Origin: Bacteroidales bacterium
GTDB taxonomy: Bacteria; Bacteroidota; Bacteroidia; Bacteroidales; PUMT01
Length of the DNA stretch: 6,273 nucleotides
Reading direction: 5' to 3'
Assembly (NCBI GenBank): GCA_007132365.1
Contig: SLOS01000064.1
Coordinates: 1-6,273, forward strand
Shown here: positions 1 through 6,273 of the stretch, piece after piece
Layout: every line of letters begins with the position of its first letter
Position numbering within the stretch: position 1 is the first letter of the stretch
Program-made: the position numbers and the translations under genes
Notes under the pieces: model-generated
What the model saw: the letters and a program-made list of their open reading frames with translations, nothing else
Databases searched by the model: none
What the model was told of the DNA's origin: nothing

Positions 1-792
1 AAAATCCATTATATGGACCTCAAGGCTTTTATTTCCCTTCCTTTTTTCAACCGTCGGCCTGAAACCGATATTCATCATCCCCATAAAATCCTGTCTGCCT
101 ATCCTCACCCTGACGGCATATACACCATCGGCCGGAACCAGTTTGTGTTCATCCTCCGGATCAAGGTTTGCTGTCGGGTACCCCATAGACCGTCCCACCT
201 GTTTTCCTCCTATAATTTTGCCCTGCAGGCTGTAAGGATATGAAAGCAGGTCTGCTGCCTGCCTGACATTTCCCAGGGAAACAGACTCCCTTATAGCTGA
301 TGAGCTGATCCTGCAGTTGCCCTCAACCACGGGTTCCATCTGCTCAATGCTGAATCCGTACATCGCGGCACAACTTTTCAGATTTTCAAAATTCCCCTCG
401 CGGTTATGTCCGAAATGGTGATCGAACCCAAATACAAGATGTCTCAGCCCCACCCGGTCGACCAGGTATTGCTTTACAAAATTGCAAGGGGGTAGTTTTG
501 CGAACTCCTTTGTGAAAGCCAGCACAATAAGATGGTCTATACCGTGACGGCTGATCAGTGACCTCTTTTCATCAAGAGTTGTCAGATACTTAAGCTGATC
601 ACTGCTGTGTCCCAGCACAAGCCTGGGATGAGGCCAGAAAGTAACAATAACCGATTCACCACCCAGCTCTTTTGCCCTCCCCCTAACCCTGGCGAAAATC
701 GCAGCATGGCCCCTGTGAACACCATCAAATACCCCGATGGAAATTACCGGGTTCCTGATACGCTGAATCGTTTTGTCTTTAGAAATTTTCAA
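1..792 (-). CDS. ribF: Bifunctional riboflavin kinase / FAD synthetase, C-terminus cut by window edge
   Basis: RibF phosphorylates riboflavin to FMN with ATP, then adenylylates FMN to FAD, in the cytoplasm. The frame stays open for 264 codons to the left edge; family members are usually about 305-315 residues, so some 40-50 C-terminal residues are missing. The FMN adenylyltransferase domain (about residues 15-180) shows the nucleotidyltransferase motif IGVFDGVHRGH (19-29), TFWPHP (51-56), FGFDHHFG (121-128) followed by NREGN, and ISSSAIR (162-168). The riboflavin kinase domain begins near 188 with GRSMGYPTANL (200-210, the Mg-ATP PTAN motif), GVYAVRV (223-229), NIGFRPT (241-247) and EVHIMDF (258-264), whose Glu258 matches the family's catalytic base. 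No in-frame ATG lies between the upstream stop (TAA) and the first motif. I chose TTG at 790-792 because it leaves about 18 residues before IGVFDG, the normal spacing. No Shine-Dalgarno is visible. It follows araB on the same strand after 83 bases, so cotranscription is possible. The identification is very secure; the start is less so. Confidence 0.96.
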   Translation of the reverse strand, partial: MKISKDKTIQRIRNPVISIGVFDGVHRGHAAIFARVRGRAKELGGESVIVTFWPHPRLVLGHSSDQLKYLTTLDEKRSLISRHGIDHLIVLAFTKEFAKLPPCNFVKQYLVDRVGLRHLVFGFDHHFGHNREGNFENLKSCAAMYGFSIEQMEPVVEGNCRISSSAIRESVSLGNVRQAADLLSYPYSLQGKIIGGKQVGRSMGYPTANLDPEDEHKLVPADGVYAVRVRIGRQDFMGMMNIGFRPTVEKRKGNKSLEVHIMDF

Positions 793-875
793 AATACAAC
801 AATATGTTTAATTAATTGTGTTATATCTATTTTTAATAAACAATGAAATTGATATCCCTGTACCGTTATCAGGAT

Positions 876-2546
876 CTAATGCATTTTCTCTATGCTTTCT
901 GCCAGGTGAAGGTATTTTTTATACAATTCTCCATACCTGGCAACAAATTCCGGGCGCGGATGGTACTCCTTCTCAAAACCGCCGCCCATCGCTTCCTGTG
1001 CTTCCTCAAAATTTTCATGTATACCTGCCACAACAGAGGCAGCCATAGCCGAGCCAAGAGCACAGGTCTGTTCGCTGCGCACCACCGATACAGGCATATT
1101 CAACACATCAGTAACTATCTGCATAACAAATTCAGATTTTTTTGCCACTCCACCCAGTGCGATCACGCCGTCAATCCTCACACCTTCGGCAATAAAGCGG
1201 TCAATAATGGCTTTGGCGCCAAAGGCGGTAGCCTCCACAAGCGCCCTGAATATTGCCGGTGCACTACTCCCCAAAGTGAGACCGGTTATGGCTCCCTTGA
1301 GCATCTGGTTGGCATCGGGAGTACGCCGCCCATTGAGCCAGTCGACTGCCAGCAGTCCACTTTCCTGCGGATCAACTGAAGCTGCAGCCAGGGAAAGCCT
1401 TTCAATCAGGTTAGCTGCGATCTGATCCCGTATATCCGTGGTAATATTTTCCGTGGCACTTCTGTTGTTTTTAAGGATATCGTCAAGCGGCCATAAAAGC
1501 AGATCCCTGTACCAGGCGTAAACATCACCAAAAGCTGACTGCCCGGCTTCCAGGCCAATCATTCCGGGAATTATTGACCCATCCACCTGTCCGCAAATGC
1601 CTCCCACCAGCTTGTTTCCAAGCTCATCCGCAGGTGTAATGACCATATCGCAGGTTGAGGTTCCCATAACCTTGCTCATGTAATACGGTCTGATCTCTCC
1701 TCCCACCGCACCAAGATGAGCATCAAAAGCCCCTATGCCGACCCGGACATCCCCGGGCAAACCAAGCCTGGCTGCCCATTCACTGCTTAACTTTCCAGCT
1801 TCAATTTCACTGGTATACGTATCTGTATATAATCTTCCACGCAAACCTTTCAGCAGAGGGTCAAGTTTAACCAGAAATTCTTCCGAGGGGAGACCGTTCC
1901 AGTCCCCATGCCACATCGCCTTGTGACCAGCGGCACACCGGCTTCTTTTAATCTTTACTGCCGGGCCTGTTCCGGTAAGCAGCGCGGGGATCCAGTCGCA
2001 ATGCTCCAGCCATGACCATGCAGCTTCCCTCACCTTCTCATCCTCGCGCATAACATGCAGTATCTTGGCCCAGAACCACTCCGAAGAATAGATGCCGCCC
2101 TCATACATGGTGTAATCAACCCCGCCCCAGGAACGGGCAAGCTGGTTGATCTCGGCTGCTTCCTTAACCGCAGTATGGTCCTTCCACAAGATAAACATTG
2201 CATTCGGGTTATCTGCAAATTCCGGTTTCATTGCAATGGGAGTGCCAGATTCATCAACAGCCGCAGGAGTAGAACCGGTTGTGTCGACCGATATACCCGC
2301 AATATTCTGCCTTATCCTGTCGGGAATTCCCGAGAGGGCCTGGCTGACCGACTGCTCCAAACCCTCAATATAATCAAGCGGGTGCTGTCTGAACATGTTT
2401 TTTGCAGGATCACAATACATGCTCTTTTTCCACCTTGTGTAATCCCAAACTCCTGAACCGGCTTCCTCTCCGGTGTGAGAATTAACAACCAGGGCCCTGA
2501 CCGAATCAGTCCCAAAATCAAGTCCAATTACATATTTGTCCATCAT
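876..2546 (-). CDS. araB: L-ribulokinase
   Basis: AraB phosphorylates L-ribulose to L-ribulose 5-phosphate with ATP, the second step of L-arabinose breakdown between isomerase AraA and epimerase AraD, in the cytoplasm. At 556 residues it matches the length of the E. coli enzyme (566) and aligns with it from memory along its full length. The FGGY kinase N-domain opens with the phosphate loop GLDFGTDSVRAL (8-19), followed by DTTGSTPA (88-95), PEFADNPNAMF (108-118), the substrate-binding LWKDHTA (120-126), GGIYSSEWFWAKILH (150-164) and CDWIPALL (183-190). GAFDAH (272-277) holds Asp275, the likely catalytic base. The C-domain has GTSTCD (295-300), GICGQVDGS (316-324), GLEAGQSAFGD (331-341), NGRRTPDANQ (405-414) and the ATP-site ALGGVAKK (463-470). 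Two tandem ATGs (2544-2546 and 2541-2543) could both serve; the second would give a protein one residue shorter. No Shine-Dalgarno is seen. It is divergent from glgB across 182 bases and followed by ribF. Neither araA nor araD is in view. No defect is visible. Confidence 0.97.
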   Translation of the reverse strand: MMDKYVIGLDFGTDSVRALVVNSHTGEEAGSGVWDYTRWKKSMYCDPAKNMFRQHPLDYIEGLEQSVSQALSGIPDRIRQNIAGISVDTTGSTPAAVDESGTPIAMKPEFADNPNAMFILWKDHTAVKEAAEINQLARSWGGVDYTMYEGGIYSSEWFWAKILHVMREDEKVREAAWSWLEHCDWIPALLTGTGPAVKIKRSRCAAGHKAMWHGDWNGLPSEEFLVKLDPLLKGLRGRLYTDTYTSEIEAGKLSSEWAARLGLPGDVRVGIGAFDAHLGAVGGEIRPYYMSKVMGTSTCDMVITPADELGNKLVGGICGQVDGSIIPGMIGLEAGQSAFGDVYAWYRDLLLWPLDDILKNNRSATENITTDIRDQIAANLIERLSLAAASVDPQESGLLAVDWLNGRRTPDANQMLKGAITGLTLGSSAPAIFRALVEATAFGAKAIIDRFIAEGVRIDGVIALGGVAKKSEFVMQIVTDVLNMPVSVVRSEQTCALGSAMAASVVAGIHENFEEAQEAMGGGFEKEYHPRPEFVARYGELYKKYLHLAESIEKMH

Positions 2547-2606
2547 TTACTTATTAAGGTTAGTATTCAAATTAATATTAAAACCATATGCTGCTATTTT
2601 CAGTGT

Positions 2607-2638
2607 ACAATATAATTTTATGAAAATCAATTTCAAAA
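2607..2638 (-). promoter_or_regulatory. Candidate Bacteroidota-type promoter for araB
   Basis: Read on the minus strand, TTTTG (2634-2638) is followed after 19 bases by TATATTGT (2607-2614). This resembles the Bacteroidota -33/-7 pattern (TTG or TTTG, then 19-21 bases, then TAnnTTTG), though the -7 box departs from consensus in its last two bases. Transcription would begin near position 2600, giving a leader of roughly 55 bases before the araB ATG. An inverted repeat TGAAA-N5-TTTCA lies between the two boxes, where a repressor could block polymerase. AT-rich DNA produces such matches by chance, so this is only a fair candidate. Confidence 0.3.
2621..2635. repeat. Short inverted repeat inside the candidate araB promoter
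   Basis: TGAAA (2621-2625) and TTTCA (2631-2635) form a perfect 5-base inverted repeat with a 5-base spacer, lying between the proposed -33 and -7 boxes of araB. The placement would suit an operator for an arabinose-responsive regulator. I cannot match it to a known AraR site, and arms this short and AT-rich are common by chance. Confidence 0.25.
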
Positions 2639-2639
2639 G

Positions 2640-2652
2640 AATAATGATTATT
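2640..2652. repeat. AT-rich palindrome between araB and glgB
   Basis: AATAAT (2640-2645), a central G, and ATTATT (2647-2652) form a perfect 6-base inverted repeat with a one-base spacer. It lies just upstream of the proposed araB -33 box and about 75 bases upstream of the glgB start, so an activator bound there could touch either gene. The low complexity of the sequence makes chance a serious alternative. Confidence 0.2.
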
Positions 2653-2728
2653 ATTGTATAAAATGCCTTTAGATAATCTCCGAATTTAGCTATTTTTACT
2701 TGACCGGCCCACTAATTTAATTTTATCC

Positions 2729-4753
2729 ATGCAGACCCCGAAAATAATAGAACAGGACCCCTGGCTCAGACCTTATATGGAAATAATTGTTAAAAGGCAG
2801 CAGCACGCAGCGCTCATGGAGAAAGTTCTTACGGGCGGACTTACCCTGAAAGATTTCGCCAACGGGCATCTTTTCTTCGGAGTAACCAGGCAGGGGGAGA
2901 ACCTGGTTATAAGGGAGTGGGCACCCAATGCTACGAAGATATACCTTATTGGTGAATTTTCCGGTTGGAAAGAACAGGAGGATTTTTCATTCTCCGCTTC
3001 TGATAATGGTGTTTGGGAGTTGAAATTAATGCAGGGTATTCTCAGGCATGAAAGCCTTTTCAGATTATCGGTACACTGGGACGGTGGGAGGGGCGACCGT
3101 ATACCTGCTTATGCCAGGCGGGTTGTGCAGGACAGTAACACTTATATTTTCAATGCCCAGCATTGGGACCCTCCGGAACCATACCAGCCTGTCAACAAGG
3201 CTCCCGATCTTTCACAGCAGCCTTTGCTGATTTACGAGGCGCATACGGGAATGGCCACCGAAGATCAGAAAACCGGAACCTTCAATGAATTCAGGGAGCA
3301 GGTGCTTCCCTACATTGCCCGGTCGGGTTACAACACAATTCAGCTTATGGCAATACAGGAGCACCCTTATTACGGTTCCTTTGGATACCATGTTTCCAAT
3401 TTTTTCGCTGCCTCCTCCCGGTTCGGTACCCCCTGTGACCTGAAAAAACTGATTGATGAGGCACATGGAATGGGAATAGCGGTTATAATGGACCTTGTCC
3501 ACTCCCACGCGGTTAAGAATGTGAACGAGGGAATTGCTGAACAGGACGGTACCGGCTGGCAATATTTCCATTCAGGGTCAAGAAGGGAGCATCTGGCCTG
3601 GGACTCTCTGTGTTTTAACTACGGGAAGCATGAGGTTGCCCACTTCCTGCTCTCTAACTGTAAATTCTGGATAGAGGAATACGGTTTTGACGGGTTCAGG
3701 TTTGACGGGGTAACCAGCATGCTTTACCTGGATCACGGACTGGGAAGGAGTTTTACAAGCTATGACCACTATTTTGACGGTGGTCAGGATGAGGATGCCA
3801 TAGCATACCTCACTCTGGCCAACAAGCTTATTCACCAGGTTAAACCAAACGCAATCTGTATCGCAGAGGAGATGAGCGGGATGCCCGGACTGGCAGCAGC
3901 TGTTGACGATGGCGGGATCGGGTTTGATTTCCGCCTTTCTATGGGGATCCCCGATTACTGGATAAAGATCATTAAGGAGCGTCCGGATGAAAAGTGGAAT
4001 ACCGGGGAGATTTATCATGAGCTGATACAGAAGCGTAGTGAAGAGAAAACCGTCTCCTATGCCGAATCGCATGATCAGGCACTGGTTGGGGACAAGACCG
4101 TTGCTTTCAGACTAATGGACAAGGAGATGTATTTTTGCATGGACAAATCATCGCAATCGCTTATAATCGACAGGGGAATAGCCCTTCACAAGATGATAAG
4201 GCTCATTACAATTGCTACAGCCGGAGGAGGTTATCTCAATTTCATGGGAAATGAGTTCGGACATCCCGAATGGATAGACTTCCCCCGTGAGGGCAATAAC
4301 TGGTCCTATTTCTACGCACGAAGGCAATGGAGCCTTGCAGGTGATAAAAGGCTGAGATATCATCAGCTTGGTGATTTTGACAGGGCAATGATCTCCCTGA
4401 TTAAAAAAGATCTCTCCTTTTATAACTACCCGCAGCATATGATCCATAACAATGAAGGGGACCAGGTTATGGCTTTCACCCGGGGGACAATGCTCTTTGT
4501 CTTCAATTTCAATCCGGCAATCTCTTTTTCTGATTATGGAATAAAAACAACCCCCGGGCGCTATAAAATTATACTTAACAGTGACGCAACCGATTTCGGC
4601 GGTTTCGGAAGAGTAGACGACAGTTTTGAATATATTACCGAGTGGAACGGCAAGGTGAACTCACCACATTTTCTAAGACTGTACATCCCGAACCGCACAA
4701 CCCTGGTTCTGGAAAAGCAAAAGGCCAGAAGTATTTACAGCAAGTTAAAGTAG
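2729..4753 (+). CDS. glgB: 1,4-alpha-glucan branching enzyme, eukaryote-like GH13 type
   Basis: GlgB cuts an alpha-1,4-glucan chain and rejoins the piece through an alpha-1,6 bond, making the branches of glycogen in the cytoplasm. The 674-residue protein has an N-terminal helical stretch (about 1-40), a CBM48-like beta domain (about 55-150, with LVIREWAPNA at 59-68 and GEFSGW at 75-80), the GH13 (beta/alpha)8 barrel (about 165-560) and a C-terminal beta domain to the end. All four GH13 regions are intact: DLVHSH (255-260), GFRFDGVTSM (322-331) with nucleophile Asp326, AEEMSGMP (379-386) with acid/base Glu380, and YAESHDQ (444-450) with Asp449. HPYYGSFGYHVSNFFA (212-227), YAESHDQALVGDKT and GNEFGHPEWIDFPR (507-520) resemble plant, animal and fungal branching enzymes, so I place it in GH13_8 rather than the E. 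coli-like GH13_9. This placement is from memory of the motifs. The ATG has no Shine-Dalgarno. glgA, glgC and glgP are not in view. It diverges from araB and converges with the plug-protein gene. Confidence 0.95.
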   Translation: MQTPKIIEQDPWLRPYMEIIVKRQQHAALMEKVLTGGLTLKDFANGHLFFGVTRQGENLVIREWAPNATKIYLIGEFSGWKEQEDFSFSASDNGVWELKLMQGILRHESLFRLSVHWDGGRGDRIPAYARRVVQDSNTYIFNAQHWDPPEPYQPVNKAPDLSQQPLLIYEAHTGMATEDQKTGTFNEFREQVLPYIARSGYNTIQLMAIQEHPYYGSFGYHVSNFFAASSRFGTPCDLKKLIDEAHGMGIAVIMDLVHSHAVKNVNEGIAEQDGTGWQYFHSGSRREHLAWDSLCFNYGKHEVAHFLLSNCKFWIEEYGFDGFRFDGVTSMLYLDHGLGRSFTSYDHYFDGGQDEDAIAYLTLANKLIHQVKPNAICIAEEMSGMPGLAAAVDDGGIGFDFRLSMGIPDYWIKIIKERPDEKWNTGEIYHELIQKRSEEKTVSYAESHDQALVGDKTVAFRLMDKEMYFCMDKSSQSLIIDRGIALHKMIRLITIATAGGGYLNFMGNEFGHPEWIDFPREGNNWSYFYARRQWSLAGDKRLRYHQLGDFDRAMISLIKKDLSFYNYPQHMIHNNEGDQVMAFTRGTMLFVFNFNPAISFSDYGIKTTPGRYKIILNSDATDFGGFGRVDDSFEYITEWNGKVNSPHFLRLYIPNRTTLVLEKQKARSIYSKLK

Positions 4754-4777
4754 TACTCAGGAAATATATCGTTAAAC

Positions 4778-4803
4778 AAGGCATCAGGCCTTACCATAAA
4801 GGC
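4778..4803. terminator. Overlapping short hairpins between converging genes, possible terminator
   Basis: In the 78 bases between glgB and the converging plug-protein gene, AAGGC (4778-4782), GCCTT (4788-4792) and AAGGC (4799-4803) occur in succession. The middle arm can pair with either outer arm, giving two mutually exclusive 5-bp stems with loops of 5 and 6 bases. On the minus strand the last stem is followed by GTTTAA, a poor U-tract; on the plus strand no T-run follows. A weak terminator, best suited to the minus-strand gene, is plausible from position, but the stems are short. Confidence 0.3.
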
Positions 4804-4831
4804 ATTCAGTCATCTGGATTTCCCCCTGCCA

Positions 4832-6273
4832 TCACTCCTCTATGTCAAGAGTAAACTGTGTAAAACCAAGCCCCCCATCAAAACCTGCACCTTCAACTGT
4901 AAATCTGAGCCTGTCCACTCCGTGATCAATTGGCAGACGTAAATTTATAACACCGTCCTTACCTGAATACAGGTCCGGCTCCCAGTAGATGGTACGCTCA
5001 TAGGCTTCATCGATGACTGCTCCGGGAATTGAAACATAATCGGAATAAAATTCCCTGGTTTCATGATATCCCAGCATAGACAGTTCCAAAACATCCTCAA
5101 ACCCATGGTATCCGGGCCTTCTGGTATATGCCAGGAGTACACCGGTCCCCCCCCTCAGTCCGAATATTGCAGCGCTGGTGCCCCTGAAAATCTCAATACG
5201 CTCAACATCCCTGGGATAAAGATTTAAAAATGCGTTACGGTTCACAAACACCCCATCAATCATGAACCTTGCTTCATTTTGACCGTAAATACTTGACGGG
5301 CCGCGAACTATTACCTCTCCCCCTTCAAATCGGACACCTACTGCCCGGTTTCTTATCACCTCAGAAAGGTTTCTTTCAGTAGAGGTCTCATAGTCAATAT
5401 AAATCGTCTGGTCGGGCACCCCGTATAACTGGCGGGTAGATTGTCTACCGGGTACTGCGGAGTAGGGAGAGTCAGACGCTCCCCTCTGCCGCTGCCAGTC
5501 ATCTCCCCGGGCTGTGATATTCTGCTCCCTCGTGTATATTCCGGGTTCATAACTCAGCTCCCTGTCCTGATGCAGGTTCAGATTAAATTCCGGAGGATAA
5601 TTGCCTGGAAGCCTTCTGCTTGACAGCTCCATATTTACCATGCCCTCATAAAAAAGCCCTGGGAAGGCAAATATCCCCTTCTCTGTTCTTGTTTCGTAAA
5701 GATCATCATGTCCGCTTCTGATAAACAGCCGAACCGGGTAATTATTGAGTAATTGATCCTTTGCCGGATCAGTGAGCCTTCCCGCCACCGTCAGTCCGTA
5801 TTGAGGTGAATATCTCATCTCCGGCAGCTCTCCTGCCAGAACTTCATCCCAGTTAAATCTCCTCCATCCGTAGGTAAGCAGAAGATGATCGGCCGAAACA
5901 GGGGCCTCGTCGGGCGACTGCAGATATGCACCGGGATTTTCAACCATCCCTTCAAGATCAGACCCGAATAAAATATATGATAAGATATCGGTTTTATGTG
6001 CTCCCTCTTCCGGATGGCCTGCAACAGCAGAAAGTGAAAAGGTGCCATTGACAGGATTGCCCTTGTGGTCACTTACCTCAAGATGAAAATCAAAATAGCC
6101 GTTCTCCTCACTAACAGTTCCTATGCCTGGTGAAAATGAGAGCTCATCACCCCTGTCAATGAAAACAAGCCTCTCAGCAACAGGGATCTTCCCTTCTGTA
6201 AACACAGTAAAATGTGTAATTCCCGAGGGAAAATGCTCCTTATCGACAGTGGCCTCCAGCCTGTTCTCCTGTA
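4832..6273 (-). CDS. Barrel-less TonB-receptor plug-domain protein with macroglobulin-like domains, N-terminus cut by window edge
   Basis: The frame is open from the right edge to TGA at 4832-4834, giving 479 visible residues. The GTG at 6203-6205 is not a likely start, because 22 upstream codons continue the same domain (THFTVFTEGKIPVAERLVFI). Visible residues about 1-90 look like macroglobulin-type beta domains (GNPVNGTFSLSAV at 71-83). A conserved block follows: ILSYILFGSDLEGMVENPGA (96-115), then HLLLTYGWRRFNW (129-141). Next come a carboxypeptidase-regulatory-like domain (about 159-235) and a polar linker (about 244-290). The SusC-type plug spans about 300-387, with VIVRGPSS (320-327), FMIDGVFV (336-343), DVERIEIFRGTSAAIFGLRG (355-374) and GVLLAYTRRPG (377-387). 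An Ig-like end domain (about 422-479) holds RTIYWEPDLYSGKDG (426-440). Only 92 residues follow the plug, so the roughly 22-strand barrel is absent and this cannot be a transporter alone. I infer an envelope protein; any signal peptide lies outside the window. The role is unknown; partnership with a TonB system, or a protease- or matrix-binding function, are guesses. Confidence 0.85.
   Translation of the reverse strand, partial: QENRLEATVDKEHFPSGITHFTVFTEGKIPVAERLVFIDRGDELSFSPGIGTVSEENGYFDFHLEVSDHKGNPVNGTFSLSAVAGHPEEGAHKTDILSYILFGSDLEGMVENPGAYLQSPDEAPVSADHLLLTYGWRRFNWDEVLAGELPEMRYSPQYGLTVAGRLTDPAKDQLLNNYPVRLFIRSGHDDLYETRTEKGIFAFPGLFYEGMVNMELSSRRLPGNYPPEFNLNLHQDRELSYEPGIYTREQNITARGDDWQRQRGASDSPYSAVPGRQSTRQLYGVPDQTIYIDYETSTERNLSEVIRNRAVGVRFEGGEVIVRGPSSIYGQNEARFMIDGVFVNRNAFLNLYPRDVERIEIFRGTSAAIFGLRGGTGVLLAYTRRPGYHGFEDVLELSMLGYHETREFYSDYVSIPGAVIDEAYERTIYWEPDLYSGKDGVINLRLPIDHGVDRLRFTVEGAGFDGGLGFTQFTLDIEE

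Larger units (their letters stand above)
2547..2728. promoter_or_regulatory. Divergent araB/glgB control region
   Basis: These 182 bases separate the divergent starts of araB and glgB and must hold both genes' initiation signals unless transcripts enter from elsewhere. They are much more AT-rich than the flanking genes and I see no convincing small ORF. A candidate araB promoter and two short inverted repeats are listed separately. An imperfect inverted repeat with outer arms GGTT (2558-2561) and AACC (2582-2585) lies in the araB leader. For glgB the best -7-like element I find is TATTTTTA at 2691-2698, resembling TAnnTTTG, but no good -33 TTG stands 19-21 bases upstream, so I do not call a glgB promoter. 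Assigning this as a control region rests on gene layout; the individual sites are guesses. Confidence 0.6.

Noticed and set aside
854..875. A hairpin just after the araB stop (ATCCTG pairing with CAGGGAT on the minus strand) as a terminator
   Set aside because: The stem is short with a bulge, the loop is about 10 bases, and no U-tract follows; I could not support it as a terminator.
843..1379. A 178-codon open frame on the plus strand lying antisense to araB and the araB-ribF gap
   Set aside because: It overlaps a fully supported ribulokinase frame; its translation is rich in His, Cys and Arg with no recognisable motif, as expected of an antisense shadow.
2055..2456. A 133-codon plus-strand open frame antisense to the N-terminal part of araB
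   Set aside because: It has no family motif and unnatural composition, and the opposite strand holds conserved araB motifs across the whole span.
2547..2728. A small RNA, riboswitch or tRNA in the divergent spacer
   Set aside because: The spacer is AT-rich with only short, weak inverted repeats; I saw no conserved riboswitch core, tRNA arms or strong terminator.
3578..4072. A 164-codon minus-strand open frame antisense to glgB
   Set aside because: It covers the catalytic regions of the branching enzyme on the other strand and shows no domain of its own.
6203..6205. GTG as the start codon of the plug-domain protein
   Set aside because: The frame stays open for 22 codons upstream to the window edge and those residues continue the same beta-domain sequence, so the true start is outside the window.
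4832..6273. A standard SusC or TonB-dependent transporter
   Set aside because: The plug is followed by only 92 residues ending in an Ig-like segment, so no outer-membrane barrel can be encoded here.

Overview
This window looks like a piece of a Bacteroidota chromosome, probably from the Bacteroidales or a close relative. Four things point that way. The start codons have no Shine-Dalgarno sequence in front of them. The one readable promoter resembles the Bacteroidota -33/-7 type. The protein at the right edge carries a SusC-like plug module of a kind typical of that phylum. Genes of roughly balanced base composition, rich in AGG and ATA codons, are separated by very AT-rich spacers. This placement is inferred from sequence features and was not checked by a search.

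Layout, left to right. Positions 1-792 (minus) hold ribF, the bifunctional riboflavin kinase/FAD synthetase; its C-terminus is cut by the window edge and it probably starts at a TTG codon. Positions 876-2546 (minus) hold a complete araB (L-ribulokinase), 83 bases upstream of ribF and on the same strand. Positions 2547-2728 are an AT-rich divergent control region with a candidate araB promoter and small inverted repeats. Positions 2729-4753 (plus) hold a complete glgB (1,4-alpha-glucan branching enzyme) of the eukaryote-like GH13 type. Positions 4754-4831 separate two converging genes and contain overlapping short hairpins. From 4832 to the right edge (minus) lies the C-terminal 479 residues of a multidomain envelope protein. 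It has macroglobulin-like and carboxypeptidase-regulatory-like beta domains, a TonB-receptor plug domain, and a short Ig-like end domain, with no outer-membrane barrel.

The four genes do not form one pathway. AraB feeds arabinose-derived ribulose into the pentose phosphate pathway, GlgB branches storage glycogen, RibF makes FMN and FAD, and the plug protein probably acts at the envelope. araB and glgB share a divergent control region, so a link between sugar use and storage is possible but unproven. None of the four shows a frameshift or broken catalytic motif. I saw no RNA gene, CRISPR array, insertion sequence or phage gene. The most unusual item is the barrel-less plug protein. That architecture recurs in Bacteroidota as far as I can recall, but its function is poorly understood. 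I found no clear evidence of a wholly new system.
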